64,000 nucleotides of DNA from Haloferax sp. Atlit-12N. GTDB taxonomy: Archaea > Halobacteriota > Halobacteria > Halobacteriales > Haloferacaceae. Below the pieces are notes generated by a model. That model saw only the letters and a program-made list of their open reading frames with translations. It did no database searches and was not told the DNA's origin. This document shows, in pieces, positions 16,218 through 25,486 of this stretch; position 1 is the stretch's first letter; each line of letters starts with the position of its first letter. Location: the NCBI RefSeq assembly GCF_003383095.1, contig NZ_PSYW01000001.1:372001-436000 (forward strand). Reading direction: 5' to 3'. The position numbers were made by a program, and so were the translations under genes.

Positions 16218-17311
16218 TGCCCGATACGAGTTCCCGCATTCTCGTTCCGGTCGGAGAGTCGTCCACGTTCCGGAACACCGTCGCATACGCGGTCCGCGAG
16301 GCGCGGCGCATCGCCGCGGAGACCGGCGAAGAATCGACCGTTCACTTCGTGTATCCCGTCCGATGGCAACTGGTCGACGAGAGCGAGCGTTCAGCGGCCG
16401 ACGCCGTCGCCGAAACCCTCGAACGGGCACGCGTCTGGGCGGCCGACGACCTCGACTACGACGACGACGGCGACCTCGACGCCGAGGACGTCTCGGTCTC
16501 CATCGAGACCGCCGTCGTCGGCGAGGACCGATACCTCTTTTCGCCGAACGACTTCGCCGAAGTGCTCCTCGAGTACGCTCGCGACCGCGGTCTCGACCGC
16601 ATCGTTCTCGACCCGGAGTACCAACCCGGCGGGAGCGCTCCGATGCTCCAGCCCCTCGAGTTCGAACTCGCGCGGTCCGGGTTAGTGGTCGAGGAAGCGC
16701 CGGTCGACCGCGTCGTCGAGCGCGGCCGGCTTCCAAGCCGAGCGAACGTCTCGAAGGCGCTCGCCATGTTCGGCGTCTCGTTCGGATTCTACCTCCTCCT
16801 CGCGGGCGTCTTCGACACGTTCAACCTCGCTACCGGCGCGATCTCCGCCGGCGTCGTGACGGCGGTTTTCGCACGTATCTCGTTCGTGAACACGCCATCC
16901 GTGACCGGAACCGTCGCCCGAATCGCCCGCTTTCTCCTCTACGTTCCCTACCTGTTGTGGGAAATCGTGAAGGCCAACTTCTCTGTGGCCTACATCATCC
17001 TCCACCCGGACCTCCCCATCGACCCGGAGATGCAGCGGTACCGCGCGGCGATTTGGGGCGACCTCTCGGTGACGACCCTCGCGAACAGCATCACGCTCAC
17101 GCCGGGGACGCTGACCGTCGATATGGACCGGGACAGCCTTATTATCCACTCGCTCACCGGCTCCGCCCGAGACGGGCTCGCGGGCGGCGCACTCGAACGC
17201 GCCGTTCGGTTCGTCTTCTACGGACGCTCGGCGGCGCGCATCCCGACGCCCGCCGAGCGCGGAACGATAGCCTCGTGGACCGACGACGACCAAACGGACG
17301 GTGATGAGTGA
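16217..17311 (+). CDS. mrpE: USP-MrpE fusion: Na+/H+ antiporter subunit E
   Basis: The 364-residue protein couples an N-terminal universal-stress-like domain (about 1-170; ILVPVGESSTFRNTVAYAVR and DRIVLDPEYQPGGSAPML) to a C-terminal MrpE/MnhE membrane domain (about 175-330; FYLLLAGVFDTFNLATGAIS, then LANSITLTPGTLTVDMD, the MrpE hallmark). MrpE supports assembly of the multi-subunit cation/proton antiporter. The USP fusion is a haloarchaeal trait and may tie transport to nucleotide state. It heads a nine-gene operon of overlapping or abutting genes. Confidence 0.9.
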   Translation: MPDTSSRILVPVGESSTFRNTVAYAVREARRIAAETGEESTVHFVYPVRWQLVDESERSAADAVAETLERARVWAADDLDYDDDGDLDAEDVSVSIETAVVGEDRYLFSPNDFAEVLLEYARDRGLDRIVLDPEYQPGGSAPMLQPLEFELARSGLVVEEAPVDRVVERGRLPSRANVSKALAMFGVSFGFYLLLAGVFDTFNLATGAISAGVVTAVFARISFVNTPSVTGTVARIARFLLYVPYLLWEIVKANFSVAYIILHPDLPIDPEMQRYRAAIWGDLSVTTLANSITLTPGTLTVDMDRDSLIIHSLTGSARDGLAGGALERAVRFVFYGRSAARIPTPAERGTIASWTDDDQTDGDE

Positions 17312-17601
17312 TGGTGCTCGGACAGCTCTCGACGTTCGAGACGGTGTTACTCGGTGCCGCGGGCGCGTTCATCACGTTCGCGGTCGTCCTCCTGTACCGC
17401 GTCGTCCGCGGACCGACGATGGAAGACCGCGTCATCGCGATCAACGCCATCGGGACGAACACGGTCGTCGTGTTGGCGCTCGTCGCCGCGGCGTTCGGTC
17501 TCTCCGGGTTCCTGGACGTCGCGCTCGTGTACGCGCTCTTGAACTTCCTCGCCAGCATCGCCATCTCCAAGTTTATCGTCGAGCGCGGGGGTGTCCTCTG
17601 A
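17311..17601 (+). CDS. mrpF: Na+/H+ antiporter subunit F (MrpF)
   Basis: The 96-residue membrane protein has three predicted spans and the MrpF pattern YRVVRGPTMEDRVIAINAIG, followed by GFLDVALVYALLNFLASIA. It is a small structural subunit of the Mrp complex. ATG 17311 overlaps the mrpE stop in a TGATG junction; a GTG one codon earlier is possible. Confidence 0.92.
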   Translation: MVLGQLSTFETVLLGAAGAFITFAVVLLYRVVRGPTMEDRVIAINAIGTNTVVVLALVAAAFGLSGFLDVALVYALLNFLASIAISKFIVERGGVL

Positions 17602-17602
17602 G

Positions 17603-17920
17603 ATGACGCCGCTCGAATATCTCGTCGTGGGGCTCGTCCTCGCGGGCGTCTTCTTCAGTTTCGTCGCGGTCGTCGGAATCATCCGACTGCCCGACCTCTA
17701 CACCCGCGCCCACGCAACTTCGAAGAGCGATACGCTCGGAACGGTGCTCTCTCTCGGCGGTATCGCGCTCCTGTTCGGCGCGGAGGTCTCCGCCGTCAAG
17801 ACGGTCTTGCTTCTGTTGTTCATGCTCATCACCAACCCGACGGCCGCTCACGCCATCGCACGGGCGGCCCACGACCAAGGTATCGAACCGTGGACCGCGA
17901 GCGATGAGGAGGGCGACTGA
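17603..17920 (+). CDS. mrpG: Na+/H+ antiporter subunit G (MrpG)
   Basis: The 105-residue protein has three predicted spans and the MrpG signature IIRLPDLYTRAHATSKSDTLGT, trailed by a hydrophobic LLLLFMLITNPTAAHAIARAA. This is the conserved small subunit lining the complex interface. It begins one base after the mrpF stop; the in-frame GTG at 17591 would overlap mrpF. Confidence 0.92.
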   Translation: MTPLEYLVVGLVLAGVFFSFVAVVGIIRLPDLYTRAHATSKSDTLGTVLSLGGIALLFGAEVSAVKTVLLLLFMLITNPTAAHAIARAAHDQGIEPWTASDEEGD

Positions 17921-17922
17921 AC

Positions 17923-18459
17923 GTGCAGCTACTCCTCTACGGGGTGTTGCTGACGTTCGTCGTCTTCGCCGCGCTCGCCGTGGCCTTCCTCCGAGACATC
18001 CTCAGCGCGATCATCGCGTTCGCCGGGTTCAGCTTCGGCGTCGCAATCGTCTACATCCTCCTCAGAGCGCCCGACGTCGCGCTCACGGAAGCGGCCGTCG
18101 GGGCGGGTGTCACGACGGTGTTGTTCCTCTTGGCAATCGTTCGGACGGTCCGGCCGGGAGGAGACCGTCTCTTCGAGCGCGTCGCGTGGGGCCCCGCGAT
18201 AATCGCGACCGGTCTCGTGGGCGTGTTGCTCACGACGGTTCGGTCGCTCCCCACTATCGGCGATCCGAACTCGCCGGTCGCGACCTCGGAGATCACCCGG
18301 TACTACCTCGAAAACGCCTATCCGCAGACCGAGGTCGAAAACGTCGTGACGGCGATCCTCGCCGCCTACCGTGGGTTCGACACGCTCGGTGAGGCCGCGG
18401 TCGTTCTCGCGGCGGGACTCGCAGTTCTCGTCGTCCTCCGCAAGGAGGTGTACGTATGA
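17923..18459 (+). CDS. DUF4040/MbhD-MbhE-like antiporter subunit
   Basis: The 178-residue membrane protein begins at GTG 17923. Residues 1-80 match the DUF4040 domain (FLRDILSAIIAFAGFSFGVA, then LLRAPDVALTEAAVGAG), equivalent to the C-terminal part of bacterial MrpA and to MbhD. The remainder resembles the MbhE segment. In organisms lacking a full MrpA, this separate subunit replaces the MrpA tail. It overlaps mrpB by 4 bp. Confidence 0.85.
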   Translation: MQLLLYGVLLTFVVFAALAVAFLRDILSAIIAFAGFSFGVAIVYILLRAPDVALTEAAVGAGVTTVLFLLAIVRTVRPGGDRLFERVAWGPAIIATGLVGVLLTTVRSLPTIGDPNSPVATSEITRYYLENAYPQTEVENVVTAILAAYRGFDTLGEAAVVLAAGLAVLVVLRKEVYV

Positions 18460-18920
18460 GCGCCGCCGACGGCTCTCTCAGCGCGTACGTCGAGAGTACG
18501 ATTATCATGACGACGGTTCGCGTCGTCAGCCCGTTCGTGTTCACCTTCGGGCTGTTCGTCATGTTCCACGGCGCGGAGTCCGCCGGTGGCGGGTTCCAGG
18601 GCGGCGCAATCGTCGCGTCGAGCATCATCATGCTCGCGTTCGCGTTCGGTATCGAGCCGACGCGCGAGTGGCTCGACGACAGCGTCATCCGGCTCCTCGT
18701 CGGCGTCGGCGCGACGACGTTCGTCGGTATCGGCATCGGCGCGCTCGCGTTCGACGGGGCGTTCCTGGAGTACGCCGCCTACGGAATCAGCCACGGCGTG
18801 AAGTACGGTATCGAACTCGTCGAACTCGGTATCGGTGCAATCGTCGCGGGTGTTATCGTCTCGCTGTTCATGAACCTCGCGGGTGGATTCAACCACGACT
18901 CCGGAGGTGACGACGCATGA
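18456..18920 (+). CDS. mrpB: Na+/H+ antiporter subunit B (MrpB)
   Basis: The 154-residue protein has four predicted spans and the MrpB core RVVSPFVFTFGLFVMFHGAE, followed by SAGGGFQGGAIVASSIIM, the most conserved segment of the subunit. GVKYGIELVELGIG lies near the end. It overlaps both neighbours by 4 bp. Confidence 0.93.
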   Translation: MSAADGSLSAYVESTIIMTTVRVVSPFVFTFGLFVMFHGAESAGGGFQGGAIVASSIIMLAFAFGIEPTREWLDDSVIRLLVGVGATTFVGIGIGALAFDGAFLEYAAYGISHGVKYGIELVELGIGAIVAGVIVSLFMNLAGGFNHDSGGDDA

Positions 18921-19276
18921 TGGACCTCCTCACGACACACTACAACTACGTCGCGAGCATCCTGCTGTTCGGCATCGGACTCTACGTCGTCATGGGCAGT
19001 CCGAACCTCGTCAAGAAGATAATCGGTATGAACATCTTCCAGGTCGGAATATTCCTGTTTTTCGTGACCACCGGATACGTCGACGGCGGGGCTCCGCCCG
19101 TGGTCGGTCACGGCGAGGAGACGTTCGTGAGCCCGCTTCCACACGTGCTTATCCTGACGGCTATTGTCGTCGGGGTGAGCCTGACGGCGGTCGCGCTCGC
19201 GCTCGTCATCCGCATCTACGACGGCTACGGTTCGCTGGACGAAGACGTCATCAAGGAGGTGCAGGTCGATGACTGA
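18917..19276 (+). CDS. mrpC: Na+/H+ antiporter subunit C (MrpC)
   Basis: The 119-residue protein is a NuoK homologue with three spans: LFGIGLYVVMGSPNLVKKII, GMNIFQVGIFLFFVTTGYVD, then PLPHVLILTAIVVGVSLTAV. GMNIFQ and the PL-P-ALVLTAIVVG-type segment are the MrpC marks. The charged C-terminus is cytoplasmic. It overlaps mrpB by 4 bp and the next gene by 8 bp. Confidence 0.93.
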   Translation: MMDLLTTHYNYVASILLFGIGLYVVMGSPNLVKKIIGMNIFQVGIFLFFVTTGYVDGGAPPVVGHGEETFVSPLPHVLILTAIVVGVSLTAVALALVIRIYDGYGSLDEDVIKEVQVDD

Positions 19277-20753
19277 CGCGCTCGTCCTCCTCGTGGTCGT
19301 CCCCATCGCCGCGTCGCTGTTCCCCGTCGCTCTCGGGGGGCGGTTCGAGCGAATCGGGTGGTTCGTCGCGGCCGCGATGGGGCTCGTCCACCTCGGACTC
19401 TCCGCGACCGTCGCGGCTCGCGTTCTCGAGGGCGGCTCCATCTCGTACGCCGTCGGTGGGTTCGAACCGCCGTTCGGTATCGAACTCGTCGCCGATGGCG
19501 TCTCCGCGCCGCTGCTCGTGCTCGTGTCGCTTTCGACGCTCGGCGTGCTCGTCTACGCCCGCCGCGCGGGGCCGCACTCGAACGCGTTCTACAGCGAACT
19601 CGCACTGCTCACGGCCGGCATCTCCGGCGTCTTCGCGACTGCTGACGTGTTCAACCTGTACGTCTTCCTGGAGATTACGGGGCTCGCGACCTACGCCCTC
19701 GTCGCCAGCGGCCGGTCGCCGAGGGCGGCGCTGGCGAGCCTCAAGTACCTGTTCGTCGGGACCATCGGCGCGTCCCTCTACCTCCTCGGCGTCGGGTACC
19801 TCTACATCATGACGGGGACGCTCAACATGGCGGACCTTACCGGAGCGGTCGCGTCCGCGTCGGTCGGCTACACCTCGCCGGCGATACTGGCTAGCTTCGG
19901 GCTCATCGTGACGGGCCTCCTGGTCAAGGTCGCCGTCTTCCCGCTGCACACGTGGCAGCCCGGTGCCTACGCCGAGTCGCCCGACACCGTCAGCGCGTAC
20001 ATCTCCGCGCTCGTCTCGACGGCGGCCGCGTACGCACTCGTCCGCATTATCTACGCGGTGTACACGACCGGGTTCCTCGACGAGGTCCCGCTCGCCGGCG
20101 ACGCCCTCGTGGCGCTCGCGTCGGTGAGTGTCGTCGTCGGGGCGGTCCTCGCGGTCATGCAGTCCGACCTCAAACGCATGCTCGCGTACTCCTCGGTCTC
20201 GCAGTTCGGTCTGGTCGTCGCCGCAATCGGCCTCGCGAACGAGACGGCGCTCGTCGGAGCGGTCGTCCACCTCGTCGGCCACGCGGTGATGAAAGGCGGA
20301 CTGTTCCTCACCGTCGGCGTCTTCGCCACCGGTCTCGGCGTGCGGACGGTCGAGGACTTCGCGGGACTCGCCGCGAAGGCACCGGTATCGAGCGCGGCGT
20401 TCGCCGTGCTCGCCTTCTCGATGGTCGGCATCCCGCCGGCCGTCGGGTTCGTCGGGAAGTGGAACATCGTCGTCGGTGCGGTCGAAGCCGGCGCGTGGCC
20501 CGTCGCGGCCGTCGTCGTGGTGAGCACGCTTCTCACCCTCGCGTACTTCGGCCGGGTTATCGAGCGAATGTACTTCACCGCGCCCGAACCCGAGGCGGAC
20601 GCCGTCTCGACCGACGGCGGAAACGACGCCGTGGAAGTGTCGTTCGGCATGCGCGCGGTCGTCGTCGTCTCGGCGGTCACCGCGGTGGTGCTCGGCGTTC
20701 TCGGCTCCGACCTCATCACCGTCATCCAACCGGCACTGGAGGTGTACTTCTAA
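19269..20753 (+). CDS. mrpD: Na+/H+ antiporter subunit D (first NuoL/M/N-like subunit)
   Basis: The 494-residue protein has about 14 membrane spans with the proton-channel motifs of the NuoL/M/N family: YVFLEITGLATYALVASG (TM5 Glu), KVAVFPLHTWQPGAYAESP (TM7 Lys), and QSDLKRMLAYSSVSQFGLV. It is one of three antiporter-like pump subunits in the operon. The next gene starts immediately after its stop. Confidence 0.93.
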   Translation: MTDALVLLVVVPIAASLFPVALGGRFERIGWFVAAAMGLVHLGLSATVAARVLEGGSISYAVGGFEPPFGIELVADGVSAPLLVLVSLSTLGVLVYARRAGPHSNAFYSELALLTAGISGVFATADVFNLYVFLEITGLATYALVASGRSPRAALASLKYLFVGTIGASLYLLGVGYLYIMTGTLNMADLTGAVASASVGYTSPAILASFGLIVTGLLVKVAVFPLHTWQPGAYAESPDTVSAYISALVSTAAAYALVRIIYAVYTTGFLDEVPLAGDALVALASVSVVVGAVLAVMQSDLKRMLAYSSVSQFGLVVAAIGLANETALVGAVVHLVGHAVMKGGLFLTVGVFATGLGVRTVEDFAGLAAKAPVSSAAFAVLAFSMVGIPPAVGFVGKWNIVVGAVEAGAWPVAAVVVVSTLLTLAYFGRVIERMYFTAPEPEADAVSTDGGNDAVEVSFGMRAVVVVSAVTAVVLGVLGSDLITVIQPALEVYF

Positions 20754-22475
20754 ATGACAAACGTCCCATCACTGATGCCGCTCGCGGCGGTGCTAGCCGC
20801 GGCGGTCGGTGTCGTCACTATCGTTGCATCGAGACGCAGCCCCAACGTCAGAGAGGGCTTTACCGTCCTCTCTGCGGTCTCCGCGCTGGGTATCGTCGCG
20901 AGCATGGTTCCGGGGGTTCTCAACGGGACGGCGTACGTCACCGACCTCGGGACGTTCGTCCCCGGAGTTCGGTTCGTCCTCCGGGCCGACCCGCTCGGGA
21001 TGATATTCGCCCTGCTCGCGAGCCTCCTGTGGCTCGTCACGAGCTTCTACAGCATCGGCTACATGCGCGGGCTGGACGAACACGCCCAGACGCGGTACTT
21101 CGCGGCGTTCGCGGGGAGCGTCAGCGCCGCCCTCGGCGTCGCGTTCGCCTCGAACCTCATCGTCCTGTACGTGTTCTACGAGCTGTTGACGGTGGCGACG
21201 TACCCGCTCGTCACGCACGACGAGACAGAGGAGGCCCGAAAGGCCGGTCGGAAGTACCTCGCGTACACCTTCGGTGGCGGGGTCGCCGCCCTCGCCGGGA
21301 CGGCGCTCGTGTTCTGGGCGACCGGGACCGTCGAGTTCTCCGCTGGCGGCATCGCCGCGCTCGCGAACGCCGACCCTGTCGTCGCGCGGGCCGCGTTCGC
21401 GCTGCTCGTCGCTGGGTTCGGCGTAAAGGCGGCGCTCATGCCGGTCCACTCGTGGCTCCCCGACGCGATGGTCGCCCCGACGCCGGTCTCCGGGTTGCTC
21501 CACGCCGTCGCGGTCGTCAAAAGCGGTGTGTTCGGTATCGCACGCGTCATCCTCGACGTGTACGGTCCCGACACCGTCGGCTCGCTCGGAGTCGGCCTTC
21601 CGCTGGCCGCGGTCGCCGCGTTCACCATCGTCGTCGCGAGTATCATCGCACTCCGACAGGACAACCTCAAACGGCGGCTGGCGTACTCGACGGTCAGCCA
21701 GCTCTCGTACATCGTCCTCGGGTTGGCCTTGCTCTCCCCCGCGGCGCTCGTCGGCGGGTTGCTCCACATCCCCGCCCACGCGTTCATGAAGCTCACACTG
21801 TTCTTCTGTGCGGGCGCGATTCACGTCGAGACGCACACCGACGATATCAGCGACATGGCGGGAATCGGCCGACGGATGCCGCTGACGATGATTGCGTTCA
21901 CCGTCGCGAGCCTCGGGATGGCCGGCCTGCCGCTTGTCGCCGGGTTCGTCAGCAAGTGGTACCTCCTCATCGGGAGCATCCAGGCGGAACAGACGGTCTT
22001 CGTGTTCGTGCTCTTGGCGTCCGGGCTGTTGAACATCGGCTACTTCTGGCCGGTCATCTACCAGGCGTTCTTCCAGACGCCGGAGGACTCGGACGCGAAA
22101 CCGCTCATCGAGTTCCCTATCGGCGGCGTGCGGGCAGTCACCGACGGCGGGTCGAGAGACTCGGTCGCCGAGGGTGAACAGTACGCCGTCGACCGAAATC
22201 CGAGCGACCACGTCGCCGTGACCGACGGCGAATCCGACCACGTCGCCGCGGCCGACGGCGAATCTGATCACGACCACGGCCACGACCACCACGGCGGCCC
22301 GCCGGCCGGCGGGTGGGAACGCCGCCGCCTCGGCACCGAGAGCACGTGGTTCATGATGGCCCCGATTACGATTGCCGCGGCCGGTGCAATCGTCCTCGGG
22401 GTCGTTCCCCAGACGGCGGTGTTCCTCGCGCTCGTCCAGCGCGTCGTCGCCGACGTGACGGGGGTGGTGTTCTGA
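20754..22475 (+). CDS. mrpD: Na+/H+ antiporter subunit D-like (second), with His/Asp-rich loop
   Basis: The 573-residue NuoL/M/N-family protein has YVFYELLTVATYPLVTHDE, KAALMPVHSWLPDAMVAPTP and RQDNLKRRLAYSTVSQLSY. Unlike its neighbours it carries a long hydrophilic insertion at about residues 455-525, with a tandem repeat (DHVAVTDGES then DHVAAADGES) running into DHDHGHDHHGG. The His run could bind a divalent metal. The insertion precedes the last two spans. Its stop overlaps the next ATG by one base. Confidence 0.92.
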   Translation: MTNVPSLMPLAAVLAAAVGVVTIVASRRSPNVREGFTVLSAVSALGIVASMVPGVLNGTAYVTDLGTFVPGVRFVLRADPLGMIFALLASLLWLVTSFYSIGYMRGLDEHAQTRYFAAFAGSVSAALGVAFASNLIVLYVFYELLTVATYPLVTHDETEEARKAGRKYLAYTFGGGVAALAGTALVFWATGTVEFSAGGIAALANADPVVARAAFALLVAGFGVKAALMPVHSWLPDAMVAPTPVSGLLHAVAVVKSGVFGIARVILDVYGPDTVGSLGVGLPLAAVAAFTIVVASIIALRQDNLKRRLAYSTVSQLSYIVLGLALLSPAALVGGLLHIPAHAFMKLTLFFCAGAIHVETHTDDISDMAGIGRRMPLTMIAFTVASLGMAGLPLVAGFVSKWYLLIGSIQAEQTVFVFVLLASGLLNIGYFWPVIYQAFFQTPEDSDAKPLIEFPIGGVRAVTDGGSRDSVAEGEQYAVDRNPSDHVAVTDGESDHVAAADGESDHDHGHDHHGGPPAGGWERRRLGTESTWFMMAPITIAAAGAIVLGVVPQTAVFLALVQRVVADVTGVVF

Positions 22476-24217
22476 TGTCGATAGCGACACTCCTGCCGCC
22501 GGCGTTCGTCGTGCTCGCGGTCGCGCTCGTCATGCCGTTCGTCTCGCGTCGGGTCGGACATGCGCTGGGCGTGCTCTCGACCGGGGGAGTGGCCGTCTGG
22601 TCACTTCTCGCCCCGGCCGGCGCGCACCTGCCGGTGACGTTCCTCGGCTTCGACGCCGTGTTGTTCAACGTCGACGAGTTCTCCCGGTTGATGGGGATTA
22701 TCTTCGGCCTCATCGGCGCGGCGGCCGTCCTCTACTCGTACTCGTCGGGCGCGCGGAACGTCCAGACGGCCTACGCCCTCGGCTACGTGGGAACGAGCCT
22801 CGGCGCGGTCTTCGCCGGCGACTGGCTCACCATGGTGTTCTTCTGGGAACTCATGGCGGTCACCAGTACGCTTCTCGTCTGGGACTATGGCGGGAAAGCG
22901 GTGCGTGCGGGCTACCGCTACGCGATTGCCCACGGACTCGGCGGTAGCCTGCTCATGGGCGCTATCGTCTGGCACTACGTCGAGGTGGGGACGTTCCTCT
23001 TCTCGGCGACCGACGGTATCGCGGCCGGCGTTCCGGCCGCGCTCGCGGCGCTCGGTATCGGCGTCAACGTCGGATTCGTCGGACTGCACACGTGGCTCCC
23101 CGACACGTATCCGCGTCCCCACTTCGCTGCGAGCGTCTTCCTGTCGGTCTACACGACGAAGACCGGGGTGTACGGCCTCGCTCGCGCGTTCCCCGACGGG
23201 AACCTCCTAATCGCGTACATGGGGACCGCGATGGCCGTCGTCGGCGTCGGCTACGCGCTCATGCAAAACGACATGCGACGGCTCTTGGCGTACCACATCC
23301 AGTCGCAGGTCGGGTACATGGTCGCCGGCGTCGGTATCGGCACGGCGCTCGCGACCGCCGGCGCGTTCGCACACGTCTACAACCACATCCTCTACAAGGC
23401 GCTGTTGTTCATGACCGCCGGCGTCGTCCTCTCGCGAACCGGCGAAGAGAACCTCAAGTACCTGGGGAACCTCCGCGGGGCGTTGCCGGCGACCGCGCTC
23501 GCGTTCACCGTCGCCGCCCTCTCGATTAGCGGCTTCCCCGGATTCAACGGGTTCGTCAGCAAGGGTATGATAACCGCCGCCGCCCACAAGGAGCATCTGG
23601 ACGGCATCTTCTATCTCCTCCTCGCCGGAGGCGTCGGAACGTTCATGTCGTTCATCAAGTTCGGCTACTACGCGTTCTTCCGCGATGCGGACCGCGACTG
23701 GTCGCTCGACCGCGCCGGGACGGGCCAGTCGGTCGCGATGCTCGGCGTCGCGGGGCTCTGTGTCGCCTTCGGGCTGTACCCAGACGCGCTGTTCGCGATA
23801 CTGCCCGGAAGCACCGCCGACGCGCACCCCTTCACGCTCAGCCACCTCGGCGAAGGGTTCGCGCTCGCCGTGCTCGGGGTCGTCGGCTTCGTCGTCGTGA
23901 AGAAGCCGCTCTCGAAGGTCGGAGACGTGCCGGACGTCGACACCCTGTTGAATCCCGCTGTCTTCTACGGCACCCGCGCGCTGGTTCGCGGCTCGACCGG
24001 TCTCTTCGCCGCCGTCGACCGCGCCGTCTCGACCGCGTCCTACGACGTCGCGGGCGCGATTGCGAACCCGTACCCCGCGTTGCGTCGGGTCGCCGGCGGT
24101 CTCGGTCGATCCGAGGCGGACTCGATTACCGTCGGGAGCCTTCGCGCGACGATTGCGACGAGTATCGCACTCGTCGTGTTGATACTCGGCGGCGTGCTCG
24201 TCGGACTACTCGCGTAG
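22475..24217 (+). CDS. mrpD: Na+/H+ antiporter subunit D-like (third)
   Basis: The 580-residue NuoL/M/N-family protein starts at ATG 22475 (TGATG junction). Motifs: DWLTMVFFWELMAVTSTLLV (TM5 Glu), VGLHTWLPDTYPRPHFAASV and QNDMRRLLAYHIQSQVGYMV. It has a longer C-terminus with an extra span after about residue 545, somewhat like NuoL-type subunits. Three pump-type subunits plus a DUF4040 protein replace the classical MrpA/MrpD pair. It is the last gene of the operon, 24 bp from convergent coaBC. Confidence 0.92.
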   Translation: MSIATLLPPAFVVLAVALVMPFVSRRVGHALGVLSTGGVAVWSLLAPAGAHLPVTFLGFDAVLFNVDEFSRLMGIIFGLIGAAAVLYSYSSGARNVQTAYALGYVGTSLGAVFAGDWLTMVFFWELMAVTSTLLVWDYGGKAVRAGYRYAIAHGLGGSLLMGAIVWHYVEVGTFLFSATDGIAAGVPAALAALGIGVNVGFVGLHTWLPDTYPRPHFAASVFLSVYTTKTGVYGLARAFPDGNLLIAYMGTAMAVVGVGYALMQNDMRRLLAYHIQSQVGYMVAGVGIGTALATAGAFAHVYNHILYKALLFMTAGVVLSRTGEENLKYLGNLRGALPATALAFTVAALSISGFPGFNGFVSKGMITAAAHKEHLDGIFYLLLAGGVGTFMSFIKFGYYAFFRDADRDWSLDRAGTGQSVAMLGVAGLCVAFGLYPDALFAILPGSTADAHPFTLSHLGEGFALAVLGVVGFVVVKKPLSKVGDVPDVDTLLNPAVFYGTRALVRGSTGLFAAVDRAVSTASYDVAGAIANPYPALRRVAGGLGRSEADSITVGSLRATIATSIALVVLILGGVLVGLLA

Positions 24218-24241
24218 TCCCGAGCCGGCCCGGGTCGTTTT

Positions 24242-25399
24242 TCACGAGAGTTCCGTTTTCAGTTCGACAGCGATGCGCGCGCCGAGTCCGTCTTTCGACC
24301 CGACGTACTCGCTCGTCTCGTCGGCGCGGACGACGAGCGCGCGGGTCTCGTCCGCGCCCATGACGGAGGCGTCGTTGGCGACGACGAACGCGAGGCCGAC
24401 GCGGTCCATGATGCGGCGGGCCTCGCCGACCATCGCCTCGTCGTCGCCGGTCGTCTCGGCCTTGAACCCGACGATGGTGAGGTCCGGATGTGACTCGCGG
24501 ACGGTGTCGATGAGCTTCGGCGCGGGTTCGAGGTCGAGCGTACGCGCCTCGCCGGAGCGAATCTTCTCGTCGGCCGCCTCGACGGTGAAATCGGAGATTG
24601 CGGCCGCGGAGACGAGCGCGTCGGCGTCGGCCTCGACGGCGGCCTCGACGGCCTCCAGCATCTCGGCGGCCGACTCGACGGCGAGCACGTCGGCGTAGTG
24701 CGCGTCGTCGCCGTCGTGGACGAGCGTCACGTCCGCGCCACGAATCGCGAGCGCGCGGGCGACGGCGCGGCCCGTGCGGCCGGAGGCGCGATTCGAGAGA
24801 GTGCGGATTGGGTCGATAGATTCGGTCGTCGCGCCGGCGGTGACGACGACGGACTTCCCGGCGAGCGTCTGTTCGGTCGTCGCTTTCGCCACGCCGGTGA
24901 CGATAGCCTCCTCGGTGGCGATTTTTGCCTTCCCCTCCTCGATGCGCGGGTCGACGAACTCGACGCCCCACAACTGCACCCGCTCGATGGCGTCGAGGAC
25001 GCCGGGGTGGTCGTACATGGGTTCGTGCATCGCGGGCGCGACGACGACCGGGACGCCCGCGCCGAGGGCGGTGGTCGCGGTGGTCGTCACGGGGGAGTCG
25101 TCGACGGCGGCGGCTATCTTGCCGACCGTGTTGGCTGTCGCGGGCGCGACGAGGAACACGTCGGCCCAGCCGTCGCGGCCGCAGAGTTCGACGTGTTCGA
25201 CGCGGCCGGTGATCTCGGTCACCACGTCGTTGTCGGTGGCGAACTCGACCGCCCACGGGTGGATAATTCCCGTCGCGGCGTCGGTCATCACCGCGCGGAC
25301 CGACGCGCCCCGGCGGCGGAGTTCGTGCGCCAACTCGACGACTTTCACGGCCGCGATACTCCCCGTCACCCCGAGCGCGACGTTCACACCTTCGAGCAT
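24242..25399 (-). CDS. coaBC: Phosphopantothenoylcysteine decarboxylase / phosphopantothenate-cysteine ligase
   Basis: The 385-residue bifunctional protein makes 4'-phosphopantetheine for coenzyme A. The N-terminal CoaC flavoprotein domain has GVTGSIAAVKVVELAHELRR, the FMN/active-site segment VAPATANTVGKIAAA and the APAMHEPMY substrate loop (PASANT- and PAMN-type). The CoaB domain begins near residue 185 (GKSVVVTAGATTESIDPIR, then LSNRASGRTGRAVA), with AAAISDF and FKAET near its end. It is convergent with the Mrp operon. Confidence 0.95.
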   Translation of the reverse strand: MLEGVNVALGVTGSIAAVKVVELAHELRRRGASVRAVMTDAATGIIHPWAVEFATDNDVVTEITGRVEHVELCGRDGWADVFLVAPATANTVGKIAAAVDDSPVTTTATTALGAGVPVVVAPAMHEPMYDHPGVLDAIERVQLWGVEFVDPRIEEGKAKIATEEAIVTGVAKATTEQTLAGKSVVVTAGATTESIDPIRTLSNRASGRTGRAVARALAIRGADVTLVHDGDDAHYADVLAVESAAEMLEAVEAAVEADADALVSAAAISDFTVEAADEKIRSGEARTLDLEPAPKLIDTVRESHPDLTIVGFKAETTGDDEAMVGEARRIMDRVGLAFVVANDASVMGADETRALVVRADETSEYVGSKDGLGARIAVELKTELS

Positions 25400-25486
25400 T
25401 CACTCGTCTCTGCGCCCGCTATCGGTTAAAAGGATTCGCGTCCGCGCGGGGTGGTCTCGGACCGCACCCGCGGGACTCGGCGTCGG

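Noticed and set aside
19251..20729. 492-codon minus-strand open frame opposite the first antiporter pump subunit
   Set aside because: Composition is Arg/Asp/Glu repeats typical of antisense shadows; the plus-strand gene has full NuoL/M/N motifs.
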